Source of the DNA: Obelidium mucronatum
Lineage: Eukaryota; Chytridiomycota; Chytridiomycetes; Chytridiales; Chytriomycetaceae
NCBI GenBank assembly: GCA_025765595.1
Contig: JAIVFH010000108.1
Coordinates: 45,026 to 109,025, forward strand
Length of the DNA: 64,000 nucleotides
Direction of reading: 5' to 3'
Shown: in pieces, positions 50,226-61,644 of the stretch
Layout: each line of letters opens with the position of its first letter
How positions within the stretch are numbered: position 1 is the stretch's first letter
The notes under the pieces: model-generated
What the model was told of the DNA's origin: nothing
Seen by the model: only the letters and a program-made list of their open reading frames with translations
The model's database searches: none
Position numbers and translations under genes: made by a program

Positions 50226-51858
50226 ATGCCGTCATACAAACGAATCTACGTCGGTTTGTACATCCGCACACGACACTAGGTCAAGGAGTATTTGCTCATC
50301 CAGATTGCTCCATTAGGGAAGCTGCCCAGAGACGTGACTGATCGGGAAATCCGCAGGTATCTTTGTATAGAGTTCAGAGGAGCCCATGGCCAAACTCACA
50401 CGGCCGCCTTGCAGACACTTTGACGAGTTTGGACGCATCAGAGAAGTTCGCATTCTTGTAGGCTTTGCATTTGTTGAGTACGAAGACTCGCGGGATGCAA
50501 GGTACTTTCGGTTTTTTTTGGCTTTAATACGATAAGGCGTGAACACCAATACCACAGAGACGCTGTCGAGAAGCTGGATGGATCTAGGTTCTTGGGTGAA
50601 CGGTAAGAGTGTGTTGATGAGGAAAGAAAAGCCTGGCGCTGAGACAGCTCATGATAGCATCGTCGTTGAACCCTCGAAAGTGCAGCGTGAAGACAGAAAC
50701 AGAGATCGGGACAGAGACAGCAGAGACGCTCCCAGAGGCGCTAAGGGCACTGGAAAGAACAGACTTAAAGTGGAAAACTTGGTGAGTCACTTGGCGGCCG
50801 TGGAAACTCAGAACTCAATACATGATATAGCCATCTCGCATCTCCTGGCAGGTTCGTCGTACTAGTGTAGATTTTTTGAGCGTATTCTGTCGGGTCATAT
50901 CGTCGCCAACTGGCTTGGGGTCTTCTTCTTCTCTCTCCCTCTTATTTACTCTTCTTGTGGGGTGGCATGGCTTTGGCACTTTTGGAGTCTCTCTTGGTTT
51001 GCATGCTTTTGGTTACGGAGCTACTCCATTTGGATCTGGGCACCGCTCTCTTTTTTTGGTGGACCTCCTCCCCATCCTTTTTGGACTCGGCACTGGCACC
51101 AAGGACCACTGCGATTTCTTTCTCAGACCCATTTGAAAGCGATTCTTCAAGATCGTTTGCATGAATGTTCGTCTTGGTGCTAACAAATCCTCTATTGTTT
51201 TTTCTTTTTATCAAATGGTGTCGTTCAGACGTTGAAGGATCTTATGCGCAAGGCTGGAGAAGTTTCGTTTACTGACATTGACAGAGACGGCTTCGGGTAT
51301 GTTCATTTAGCCTTAGTTTGTTGAAGGATTGGCCCAACTCATCCCTTTCCAAAAAAACCAACCAGAATCGTGGAATTCCGAAACTCGTCTGATGTTGACG
51401 AAGCCATTAAAATGTTTGATGATTATGAATATGAAGGCAAGAACTTGATTGTGAAGGAGGTGATTTGTTCTCTTTGTTGTGATTATTATTACAGTTTTTC
51501 TTAACAAGGAGCATTTTTTTTTCCCCATGATCGACAGGATACTTCTGCCCGCTCCCGTGATGACGATGATGACCGTCGGGGAAGCTCGTCCCGCCGCCGT
51601 CGCGACAGCAGGTCACCTGAGCCTCGCGGCCGCAGGGACAGAGGCCGCAGCGCCTCCCCAGACGACAGAAGACGCGACAGAGACGATGATCGTGATGATC
51701 GTCGTCGTGGAAGCAGTCGTGGCAGGGATGAAGGCGAGGACCGAAGCCGTCGTCGTGGAGGCGATGATGAAGACAGAGACAGAGATGAGGACCGTAGAGA
51801 GACTGTCGATAACGGTGCCAGCGGTGAGGACGAGAAACGTGATGGCAATGATGAGTAA
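50226..51858 (+). CDS. SR-type pre-mRNA splicing factor (two RRMs and RS domain)
   Basis: An SR protein that binds exonic RNA and promotes splice-site selection in the nucleus. RRM1 is assembled from several small exons: MPSYKRIYVG, KLPRDVTDREIR, RHFDEFGRIREVRIL, VGFAFVEYEDSRDA and DAVEKLDGSRFLGER. A Glu/Asp/Arg-rich linker (50.64-50.78 kb) follows. RRM2 is represented by HIVANWLG, TLKDLMRKAGEVSFTDIDRD, IVEFRNSSDVDEAIKMFDD and YEYEGKNLIVKED; it lacks a clear SWQDLKD heptapeptide because an intron (about 50910-51230) falls there. The C-terminal RS domain (from about 51540) begins TSARSRDDDDDRRGSSSRRR and is unusually rich in Arg-Asp pairs, ending EKRDGNDE. The exon count is about seven. The long intron inside RRM2 could be subject to alternative splicing. 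Confidence 0.85.
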
Positions 51859-52160
51859 AAGGTGTTGCTTTATTCTTTGTTTCTTTCCTTTATTTTACAG
51901 ATGTGGCAATAAATTCGGATTTCTGCCTCTCGTTTATAAGTAAATATCCGTCGGACTGTGACCGAATAAGTGGGGCTGGTTGTAGTGTTTCATCCACGTT
52001 CATTTAGACATGAAAGTCGGGTCCTTATTTATTATGGCACTGTCTTAATAAGGATGAGATGACTGAAACTGTATCATGCTAATGCAGGGTACTAACACTA
52101 ATAAGGTAACCAAGGTAACGAACGTACTCTATATATTTCAAAAAAAAAAGACCAAATCCA
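51859..52160. other. Convergent 3' region SR protein / Bem1-like
   Basis: About 300 bp between two gene ends, AT-rich, with AATAAA-like signals (51910). No other feature. Confidence 0.45.
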
Positions 52161-54763
52161 TCATAAAACAATCAAAAACCGTAAATCTTCACTATTCGTC
52201 CGAACCAACACACCCAAATCCGAATCTCCATACATCGGAACCAAGAACCCACTCTCGTCAAAGTAATCCAGACCCTCTATCCTAGCTCCGTACCTCCTTT
52301 CTACTTCATCTAATAGCTCATTGAAAGTAATGTCTTGTGCAACTTCCATGGCAAACAAATCCGTGCTTTGATTTGCTTTCCCTCCTCGTGCAATTCGAAC
52401 CAAAATGGTGGATTCATTTACAGTGTACTCGTTCAAAAGCGATGTAACACTCTCGATTCCAGACGGCGCCTCCAAATCTTCTTGAGTAGGGTACTCAATA
52501 TCAAATACATTGCTTCCACGCCGGACTTGGAAAAACTTGACCCACATTGCACTTGCTTGAATGTGCTGCGGCATGAAAATGAGCTCTTGGAGGTATTTTT
52601 CGAGGCGTTTCTGGAGAGATTGGGCAACTCGAGCACTGACGTCTCGGGCATTCAGAGTTGGAGCCGGAAGAAAAGGAATGATCCGGGGTCGGTTGTTGGA
52701 GCGCCCGCTTTCGGTGGGGAAGAAATTGAGGAGAGATACTTGAAGAGCCCAGAAATCGTCATGTGTGCGGTATAAAATTTCGGATCTAGACGCAGAGTAT
52801 TGAACGTGAATTCTGTAGTAGTATCGAATGTCTTGGAATTGTCTGTGAGAAGGGACTAGTATCTTTTGGATATCTGTAGATTGCTGCACAGGAGTAGAGG
52901 GGCTGTTCCGGTGGCTATGGGATGGCAGCGGAGGCTGATGCCCCTGGCGGGTTGAAAGGTTATGGCCATGGGATTGAGACCGCGACAGATTTTGAAATTG
53001 TTGGGGCTTTTGAGTTGGGGACCCCACTCCAAGAGAAGCTGCTGCCATGCGCTGAAGTGGAGTAGTAGGTGATGAGTCGTCCCCACGGCGCATGTTGTTG
53101 GTGATAGTACGTGGAGGTGGGACATAGTAATCGCCATCCATATTTCTATTCATAGGCGGGTTAATGAATGGGTCCACAGGAGGAACGGGAAGTTGTTTGG
53201 GCTGTCCGTATGAGCGGTGGACCAGGACTCTTCCCGGACCGAGTAGGTGTATTAATTCCAAAGTTAATGGAGTCGGATGGGCCATTATCATTTCCCTTTC
53301 GACCACGAGGAGCACTGAGACTGCGAGACATTATACTTCCACCATCATTGCTCTTGTCATCCCGGACATTCAAATTAAGTCGACTTCTGGCAGTCCTGGG
53401 AGGTGGGTGGAAAGAGTCAACACTGGATGGACTTCTCAAGCCTTCGGGACTGCGTCCAGGACTCTTTGCGCTTCGTGGCGGAGTACCATATGGTGGAGTA
53501 GCGTATGAATCAGGACTAGGGGGGATGCGCAAGGCAGGAGACCCTGTTGCTCTGCCATTCGCACTGGACCCACTTCCATAGCTCCCGTTTGGACTAGGAT
53601 TCGCGTAAGTCCGGTTTTCTTCCACTCGTTTGGACCGTTGCTCTGCAGAAAAGCGCTGTCCTGCTTTCTCCAGACTCTCGAAATAGTTTCTTGGGACGTG
53701 CCCCCGAAGTTTTGCTGCAGGATTGACGACTTCAAAAAAATCAGGATGACTTTCGGAAACGACATAGAAGAAATCTCCAGCAACGAAAGAGAGTTCGCTT
53801 GGAGTTTTGGCTGTATATTCTGACATCTATTCCATAAGTCAGTGTTAACCACTTAGAATTAGGTGATTCCTTACAGCTTTAATAATCTTCGATGGTGGAG
53901 TTCGGTAGACGTCAACCGGATGAGAAGTAGTTCTGGGCGATGAAGGGATAACGAAGGTTGGGCTTGCAGAAGGAGAGAGGAGTGCCGCGGAGGTTGTTGT
54001 TGGTAGAGGAAGTGTATTGCTTATGGTGTTGGATCGTGGAGGAAGCTGACGCTGGGTGGATGTGATTGAAGCTGGCGAGTAGTTGGAGGGTGGAATGGGG
54101 AAGTTGTTTGCATGGTACCTAGAGGGTGAAGCCGCGGATTGCGGCGATGGCGGCATTTTTTCGGTCGCCACGGAGTCTCTGTCTCTGACGGTTGAGCCCA
54201 TGGACGACCGTTCTTCGAGCCGCGCCGGTGGGCGTGGGTAGTAGTCCGAGTACGCATCCGAGCGGGTCCGCGCGGACGACGCGGCATCGAAGCTGGCGTG
54301 CTTTTGATAATGGCGGCTCTCTTCGGGCGCGTCCTCCTTGCGCAGCGTCGAGTCGTTGAACGACCCGGACTCGGACCCGCTGTTGTCGCCGTCGACTTCG
54401 TTCCGCCGCCGCGTCCGCGACTCGTCGCCCAGCACGCTGCCGCCGTAGACGGCGTCCGTGTCGTAGAGACTGTGCACGTCGGCGTCCGAGTAGCGCGACG
54501 AGTCGCTGTCTGCGTAGTTGTAGTTGTAGTTGGTGTTGTTGTAGTTGGTGGTGTTGTCTCTCGGCCCTCGACTGCTCCCTCGGCCGTCGCACGTGGTGCT
54601 CTTGCTGCGTCTGGCCGCCGTATCGCTGCTCCGCTGGCTGCGGCGGAAGCGGTCGCCCTCGGGATAGACTGCGAGTCGGTGGCCGAGGCGTATGATGGGA
54701 TGACATCAGTTTTTTGGTTTTTCCAATTTCTGATGTTGACAAGACACAACAAGCCGAGCGCAT
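52161..54763 (-). CDS. BEM1: Bem1-like polarity scaffold (SH3, PX, PB1)
   Basis: A scaffold that links Cdc42, its exchange factor (PB1 partner Cdc24) and PAK kinases at polarity sites. The N-terminal 230 residues are disordered, Ser/Pro/Arg-rich and encoded by very GC-rich DNA. An SH3 domain follows (SKIIKA, intron 53829-53876, MSEYTAKTPSELSFVAGDFF, FEVVNPAAKLRGHVPRNYFE). After a Pro-rich linker comes a PX domain (RYYYRIHVQYSASRSEILYR, THDDFWALQVSLLNFFPTE, PRIIPFLPAP, RLEKYLQELIFMPQHIQAS) and a C-terminal PB1 domain (ILVRIARGGKANQSTDLFAM to YFDESGFLVPMYGDSDLGVL). The frame changes without an intron at about 53180-53230, so a one-base indel separates SH3 and PX halves. Only one SH3 is visible where yeast Bem1 has two. 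No in-frame ATG is obvious; the start is uncertain. Confidence 0.85.
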
Positions 54764-54977
54764 ATCATGAATTATTCTACCACATCATTAAAAAGGGTGG
54801 TTCTATAATCGGTTTAGTCATTGCGTCAATTACTGTCTCTGAGTATCCCAGTGGCATGTGCCCCCAATGGCATTGTCCTCACTTTCTTTTGTTTTTCCAT
54901 TATTCTTTTTCTTCCATTGTCCAGAAACAACTGAACCCCTCCCGCTAGTATATCTCGCACCGTTCCACCAACAGCCA

Positions 54978-56997
54978 ATGACTGAATCCAAAACAGAGTT
55001 ATTGGGTTGGCTCAACGACTTGCTCCAACTCAATTACACTCGAATAGAGCAGTGTGGAACAGGCAAGCAATTGTCTGATTCATAGAAATATCTGCTCAAA
55101 GACCTCTTCTTTCTACAGGAGCTGCATTTTGCCAAATCGCTGATTCTATTTACGGTTGGTTCTTTTAAATAATATTTGTCCAAGTTTTCAGTTGAAACTC
55201 ATGCCGCTCTTTGTCGAAGCAGGAAACGTCCCAATCACACGTGTCAAATTCCAGTCGGATACAGAATATGATTACATCTCAAACTTTAAAATACTACAGT
55301 CCGTTTTCAACAAACACAAGATTGAGCGGGTACATCTTTTTTTTTTTTGAGACCAAGTGAGAATTACTGACCACAACCAAAAAAAATAAGAGCGTTCCCA
55401 TTGATAAGCTGGTAAAATGTCGTTACAGCGATAATTTGGAGTTCTTGCAATGGATGAAAAAATACTGGGATGCTTTCTATCCAGGCGGAAGATATGATGC
55501 TGCTGCAAGACGAGCTATAGCAATAAAACCAAAGACTCCTGGAAGCGCAAAATCTCCAGGAACTCCTGTAACGCCAGCAGGAAGAAGTCCAATGAAACCG
55601 AATATGACATCCGAACGCGAGAGCCGAACGCCGAGTGTTGTAAATAACGGGAATAGTCCGCACCCGAAACTACGAGCCCTTTCATTTAGTAGCACAGATT
55701 CAGGAAGTAGCTATGGAGCTCTAGAAAAAGGGTAAGTTGGGTGTTTGGAGGCGATATCATATGATAACCGTGTCCATTCAGTACTTCAAGTGGAAAGCGA
55801 ACCCCTCAACAACACGCACAACAGCCACAACAGCAATCCCGAATAACTTCAAATGTCAACATGCTTAAATCAGCTGCCTCACAGCAGCGGTTAAGCAACG
55901 GACCGAATAGCTCAACAACTCCCACAAACCTTGCCCAGCAACAAGAACGATATATTAACGATCTAACAAGACAAGTAAATGACTTGAAAATTGCCGCAAA
56001 CACTCTGGAACGTGAGCGAAACTTCTATTATCTCAAACTACGGGACTTGGAAGTCCTCGTACTTGATAAATTGGAGAGTGTAAGTTATAAATGGGCGATA
56101 CTTTTTCGAAAGTTTTAAGTTTAACACACCTTTTTTGGCAGAACGAGGAAGTATCATTTCTCCATGAAATCCAAACCATACTGTACGCAACAGAAGAAGG
56201 ATTCATTCGACCCAACAAAAATAACCCCCCGAAGCTGGCGCTGGCCCCGATTACGGTCGCAACCTGCGGCTCCGACAACCAATTCCGTGGGCGCAAGTCG
56301 TCGACCGTCCGTACCGGCAAAAGTCGTGCCCACAATTATTCCCAACACAACACCAGTCACATACACCATGAATCATAATGGGTCCGAAGAAGACGTGACT
56401 AGGAGGAGTTCATTGGCAATCCACGTTGCAACCCTATTGGAGAATTCGGAGTCTCATGGAACTAGTCCTCAAGCTGCGTACAGCGCCGATACTGAAGTCG
56501 CGTCTCCTCAAACGACTAGTATAGAAGCGCCGCCACCATCTCCTTCTGATAAACCTAAAAGCAGGAATCCGAGTGTAAGCAGGATTCCATCGAGATCAGG
56601 GAGTCGACCTGCTAGTGCGGGGACGTCTGGTGTTACCACAACAGGCGGAAAGAGTGCTTCCAGGCCTGGAAGCGGGAACGTAAAAAGTCCTGTTGGTGGT
56701 GCGGCTTCGCGGAATCAAAGTGCTGTCAGTGGGCGCGGGCAGTCGGCAACTGGGAAGAGGGATTCCACAATAGCAAAGCCGAAGACGCCACCATCAAGAG
56801 ATAGCGTTCCTAAGCAATCAAGTAGACCTATGAGTGCTGTCGCATCTTCAAAGAAGTCGGTTGTTGAGCCGCCTGTGCTGCCAAAGTCGGCGCGGGGGAG
56901 TATAGTGGATAAAATGAAGAAGGATCCCGTATCTGATACAGGAAGTGCCACGGCATCACGGGAGTTCATGACATCTGGAGCTGGAGCTGGCGAGTAG
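54978..56997 (+). CDS. BIM1: EB1/Bim1 microtubule plus-end tracking protein with long basic tail
   Basis: It tracks growing microtubule ends and recruits other plus-end proteins. The N-terminal CH domain is complete after splicing: TESKTELLGWLNDLLQLNYT, RIEQCGTGAAFCQIADSIYG, NVPITRVKFQSDTEYDYISN, FKILQSVFNKHKIER, SVPIDKLVKCRYSDNLEFLQ, MKKYWDAFYPGGRYD. Intron 1 (55063-55118) appears to use a GC-AG boundary (GCAAGC). A Ser/Pro linker follows, then the coiled coil and EB-homology motif ERERNFYYLKLRDLEVLVLD and EEVSFLHEIQTILYATEEGF. After that the EB1 frame stops at 56376-56378, but an overlapping +1 frame continues to 56997 as about 250 Ser/Pro/Lys/Arg-rich residues (PSRSGSRPASAGTSGV...). A single indel in the A5/C6 runs near 56215-56235 would fuse them. 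Confidence 0.88.
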
Positions 56998-57166
56998 TTG
57001 ATTAATAAACAGTGATAATGATGGCTGAAAAAATTTCATCTCCGAAACTTCACTCTTGAAACTCGAGTTGTTTCATCCAGACACCAGGCTACAACTCCCC
57101 ACGAGACACCCCAGGACTCAGTCAACTTTTTCAGAAACAGTTTGGAATCGAATCGAATAGAACGAG

Positions 57167-58254
57167 ATGCCGCAACAGCTTGAACTCAGCCAGATTGTTC
57201 CTTTCGCAGGAGTCGGTGAGTCGGATTGCAACGCTCCCCCGACAATCAACTCTAATAATCTCTATTGCAGCATGCGCTCTTGTATTCAATTTTGTGAATA
57301 AACCGCATCACGCTGTTAACCAGCAAACACTTCAACAAGAAATCCAAGTTCTCCCTTGGGTGCTCCAGATCAACTTTGGACTGGCCTATCTGATGTATGC
57401 GCATACTCAGGGAGATGTATTTCTCTTTGTGCAAGCGATTCCGGTATGCCAGAACAACCCTTTTGGTGATGCGACACCCTACCAGCATTGACTAACCTGA
57501 TCCCACCCAGATTCTCATGAACGGACTAACACACACACTTCATTGGCATCCGTTTTACAACAAGAGACTGCGTAAACTCCATGAATACCTTCTCTTTTTT
57601 GCATTGATCGTCGTCCTCATCACAAACGCTGCCACCTCAGTATACTTCCTCAATCTCAATTCAAGAGTCCAGCAAATCGGATCAGGTGTTCCTGTGGTTA
57701 TTATGGCCGTCGCTACGACGTTAGCTCTTGGTCTCGAAAAGTGGAGGCTCTTGAGCACATCGAGACCCAAGTCGTTGGAAGTACTTGTTTGTGGAGCTGG
57801 GTTCTTTGGATCCGGTCTATGGACTGCGTATGGGTTCTATGGTGTTAATGAAGATTGGGTGGTGTGTACGAGTAGTATCTTGTGGTTGGTTCTCAGTGTG
57901 TGTCATGGGTTGATGATTTTGTACGGGATGGCGTACAATGGTGGTGTTGATATGGGTTGGGAAACGGAGATGGACGATGAGGACTCTGATATGGTTGTGG
58001 ATCGATTCAACAGAGAGCCTACGATTGATGGGTACCCACCAATGATGGGAGACACTAGTTTCGGAGGACTGCCAAGCAGATCCAATTCTAGAATGTCGAA
58101 GGGCAGACCTGGTCAGAATGTTGAAATGATGGAGAGATATTCGGGTGACTATTCGAATGGGCCCGTTGGTGCAAGTCCTCAAGGATCAAGAAACAGACGT
58201 GGAATGAGAGAACAGCAAGGGTATGCTCCAGAGTTTTTGGTGAATGAGCAGTGA
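57167..58254 (+). CDS. SWEET/MtN3-like membrane protein
   Basis: Three exons (start 57167 MPQQLELSQIVPFAGV; introns at about 57216-57270 and 57450-57510) give about 320 residues with seven hydrophobic segments and a disordered C-terminal tail of about 100 residues. The second membrane block reads LLSTSRPKSLEVLVCGAGFF, GSGLWTAYGFYGVNEDWVV, LSVCHGLMILYGMAYNGG, which follows the MtN3/saliva repeat (T-x-S near the start, W-x-x-YG in the middle, a final LY-x-x-Y helix). SWEET proteins are sugar uniporters of plasma or internal membranes. The call is moderate: the first repeat is divergent, and a PQ-loop family protein is the alternative. Confidence 0.55.
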
Positions 58255-58480
58255 GAAGGAGTGAGAGGGAGTTGGTGGTTGAAGCGTGCGTATTTTATTA
58301 ACGGATTCTGTTTTGTCGCATATTTTTTTATGAAGTTATTCAGAGGACCCGTTCTTGTTGTTAGAATATTTTGCAATGAATTTCTTTTTTGCCTTTTTTC
58401 TTGTTTATTATTATTTATTTCACCGGAACATTCTGGGAAATTCTCAGCCATTCCAGACAATTCCTTGTATTGTTTATAAA

Positions 58481-59455
58481 ATGTCGCCAACGACGTCACA
58501 AGTTAAACACAAAGTTACCAAACAAATGATACACATTCTGAACCCCTACGAAAGCGACATTTGCGAGATTGCTCGCCAACGCCAGATTTACGAACGCCGC
58601 CAACGGCTGCTACACGAACAAAGACAGCAAGAGCAAGCGAGACTCCAACTGCTACGCTTAATGAAGCTAAAGCAGCAGGCTCAAAACCACAATCAACGCA
58701 AAAAGTCTCCTTACTCCAAGGCAAAGAGCTGCCTTTGTTTCGTCTCCATGGCACTCTTTCCCTCTGAAGCAAGCCCCCAACGCGATGGACACAATGTCTG
58801 ACTCTGAATGAAGACGTTCAATCAACTATTGAGCTTGTACCGAGGACCTTCAGCTACTAGAACGATCCCGATCCGTTACGCAGACGAAGTGATGGCCAAA
58901 GATGAGTCCTCTGAAACTCTTATGAATAACGATGCCGAATCTCCTTGTGGTGGTGCAACAACTGACAGCATTGGATTCTTCCGACTCGGACTCAGATGCC
59001 GGGTTAGAAAGCGTGGCGCCTCTCTTTGCAAGTAACGAGTCTAACAACTGTGACGACCTCATGATGGAAACATGTGAACAGCCACTGCAACCAGAATCCA
59101 TCGAGTCTGAAAGTGAAACTCAGTCACACTTGAAGCAAATACAAGATTTGGTGCGGGACTTCCGGGCCGAGTTCCCTATCGAAACGGAGGATGGTTAGTT
59201 GGAGGTCACGCCTTGATGACTTGCGGAAGACGCTGCAAGTGAACCCAGAAACGCGCAAAGCTTGTTGTGGGAGCAAAAGGAAATAGGCCGCTTTTGGAAG
59301 TGGAGGAAAAGCTGACCAAGACACTGCTTCGCGCGGATTCTGTGGAGAGCAATGGTGTAGCTGCAGTTAGAGAAGCACGCAAACAGCTGATTAAGGATGT
59401 GCAGCGGCTTCTGGAAGACATTGAGCAAGTAAAGCAACAGGCTGTAATTGAATGA
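58481..59455 (+). CDS. BAG-domain candidate protein, frame broken
   Basis: The start at 58481 (MSPTTSQVKHKVTKQMIHIL) leads into a Gln/Arg-rich coiled coil (IYERRQRLLHEQRQQEQARL). Acidic Ser-rich stretches (DSSDSDSDAGLESVAPLFAS; ESIESESETQSHLKQIQDLV) and a C-terminal helical block (RPLLEVEEKLTKTLLRADSV, REARKQLIKDVQRLLEDIE) follow in other frames. The last block resembles a BAG domain, which binds the Hsp70 nucleotide-binding domain and triggers nucleotide exchange. At least three frame changes (about 58700-58810, 58990-59000 and 59255-59270) are not explained by evident introns. It is a degraded gene, an indel-damaged one, or unrecognised short introns. Confidence 0.45.
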
Positions 59456-59508
59456 AAGTTCTTGTTTCGAATAAACACACGTTTGTGTAAATTGACATTG
59501 GATTTGAA

Positions 59509-60558
59509 ATGCACACAGTTTGCGTGGCGCCGACGCCGCCGGGCATCGCGACGCTGCTCGCGTGGCTGAGTCAGCAGCAGCGCGGCGACACGTTCCCGAG
59601 CGGACTGGGCGGGACTTTGTTCCGGCTGCTGGCGGCCAAAGACTCTCTAACCCCGAAGGACTACGCCCGCGAGCAGCCGCACCTTGTGCTGGTTGTGCGC
59701 GCCGCCGCGCCAGCCGAGCCCGCCGCAGCCCTGGATACCCTGGCCGCCCTGGACGCGCTGGACGTGGTGGCCGTGGCGGGCGTCTTGCAGTACGTCGATC
59801 TGTTCGAAGTCTTCCCGTGGTTTGCCGCTGGCGCGAGCTGCGAGGAGACTGTCCGCACGCTGCTGGCGGGCGTCAACGCGCTGTCCAAGACAGAGGAGCA
59901 TCCACATATCATCATCAGTGGCTGGGAGACTATGTACTCCGACGCTGTAAAGATCGTGAAACGTGGAACTGAGTGGGACGATAGCGAGCACAAATATGGA
60001 ATGTATGTTTTGGGCGAGGATGTTGTTGTGAAAGGTATTGATGGGACATCTGTTGGCGATGTGTGGGTGGATGATTCGGGAAGTAAGTTCATGATGGACA
60101 GATTGACGAGAGAAGATGTAGCAGTTATTAAAGCAAATAGTACTGTGGGGTACCGGGACGAATATTACGACACGGTTTTGGGAGACCCGCATTTGAGAAG
60201 TTTGAGTCGTTGTGTTAGGCAAATTAATGTGGATAGCGACACAGGGACAGAAACAATGGCTGCCGTTTCATGGGTGCTCGTTCATTTGAATTATTCAGTC
60301 GGACTTGCTGGTACAATTGACACTCATATGAAGAAGGGCCTCGCTACTAGAGCTCTGACATCGCTGGTCATTGCTTATAGAGAATATGTAAGCAGCCAAT
60401 GGAACCAGATTGAATCTTCGAAAGGGGGCAGCTTGAATTTGCGACCATATTGTTATGTGTTGGACAGCAATATTGCAAGCCGTCGGCTAATGGTTGATAA
60501 GCTCGGATTCGCACGCGTGGCGAATGAGACTTTTGAATGGATGGGTATTCGATATTGA
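59509..60558 (+). CDS. GNAT-fold N-acyltransferase (GLYAT/FR47-like)
   Basis: A single uninterrupted frame of 349 residues starting MHTVCVAPTPPGIATLLAWL. The C-terminal half carries a GNAT acyl-CoA site: WVLVHLNYSVGLAGTIDTHM followed by KKGLATRALTSLVIAYREY, which corresponds to the R/Q-x-x-G-x-G/A loop and helix (here KKGLA), then YCYVLDSNIASRRLMVDKLG and FARVANETFEWMGI. The two-part architecture, an N-terminal degenerate half and a C-terminal catalytic half, is like glycine N-acyltransferase or FR47-type proteins. The substrate is unknown. The first 400 bases are strongly GC-rich while the rest is near 47 percent GC. Confidence 0.68.
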   Translation: MHTVCVAPTPPGIATLLAWLSQQQRGDTFPSGLGGTLFRLLAAKDSLTPKDYAREQPHLVLVVRAAAPAEPAAALDTLAALDALDVVAVAGVLQYVDLFEVFPWFAAGASCEETVRTLLAGVNALSKTEEHPHIIISGWETMYSDAVKIVKRGTEWDDSEHKYGMYVLGEDVVVKGIDGTSVGDVWVDDSGSKFMMDRLTREDVAVIKANSTVGYRDEYYDTVLGDPHLRSLSRCVRQINVDSDTGTETMAAVSWVLVHLNYSVGLAGTIDTHMKKGLATRALTSLVIAYREYVSSQWNQIESSKGGSLNLRPYCYVLDSNIASRRLMVDKLGFARVANETFEWMGIRY

Positions 60559-60633
60559 GGATTGAAAAATGGGTTAGGATCCTCTATTTCAAAATATTAA
60601 TAATGGACTTTGCAAGAGTTATTTTTTTATAAA

Positions 60634-61444
60634 ATGGACACAGCAACCCGAAAACGTGGTCGGCCTCGAACAACAAATGACGCCAACGAAGCAAAAGAAA
60701 TCCGAAGAGCTCAGTTACGGAAAGCTCAGAAAGCTTTCAAAGAGCGGAAGAAGGAAAAGGAGCGAGCCACTTCAAACACCCCAACCACTCCAACTACAGT
60801 CGCAACAACACCCACCCCCGCCTGCACAAGTGATGTATTTGTACTGCAGGATGCGTTAGTGTCTTCAGAACAGCGGAACTTGGCTTTGGAACAGGAAGTG
60901 GCGCTCTTACGATCTACTCTTTTGAGCCTGATAGGAGGTTCCCCTGAGATGTTTCACCAACAACCCCATCAAATCAAGTCGCTCCCTCTGAATCAGCTAC
61001 CCCCACCAGCAATCTCTCTTCCACCGAACTCTCCCCACTTTGTCAATGCCCAGTCTGCTCAAACAATCCTCAAGATAATCCCGTCGCTATCCCACGCCGA
61101 TTCTCTAATAGATGAGCTCTGTGACCTCCTGCTGGTATTAAGCCTTTATTTTTTGCTTCTGTTTATGATTTCTGTCCTCTAACTAGGTATTTCAGGACGT
61201 AGGAAGTGATTGCGTAACGCAGATTGTGGCTTGCACGACTGCTCCGACAGGTCCAACAGGAATGTCATGCAAAGTCAAAAACAGGGACAGAATTATATCG
61301 TTAAAAGAGCGGCTAGTTCAAGCGTGCCTTGACTTGGGTCATTTGGAAGATGCAAGGATCGTAGGCCAAGTTGTGGATGATTTGAAAAGGGAGCAATTAT
61401 CATTTCTGGTTAGGGCCACGCAAAACTCCTTGGTTTATATCTGA
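60634..61444 (+). CDS. bZIP transcription factor (Yap-type basic region)
   Basis: Two exons, 60634-61134 and 61187-61444, join in frame (LLL|VFQDV) to 252 residues. It starts MDTATRKRGRPRTTNDANEA with an AT-hook-like RGRP, then the basic region EIRRAQLRKAQKAFKERKKE. That matches the fungal Yap/Pap1 pattern (A-x-x-AF-x-x-RK-x) with Asn replaced by Arg/Leu at the start. A leucine-zipper-like stretch lies further downstream than usual (VFVLQDALVSSEQRNLALEQ, EVALLRSTLLSL), separated by a Thr/Pro-rich insert of about 25 residues. The C-terminal domain has a conserved-looking Cys pair. Probably a nuclear regulator. The insert between basic region and zipper is unusual and lowers confidence in classical dimerisation. 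Confidence 0.65.
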
Positions 61445-61644
61445 AGTGGTGTACTTAACTTCCACATTTGCATTCATACAGGAACGATGGTCATCACAGA
61501 GTGGAAGTGTAGTGATTTCAAAATGTGTCCAGTCCTGTAAAGTAGACTGCGACGTGTAACCCGGCAGCCTCTTTTGTTCTTGTATGTTGTAATAAAATCA
61601 GCCAGTTTTCGAAAAAAATACCAACACGTTATTATTATTATTTG

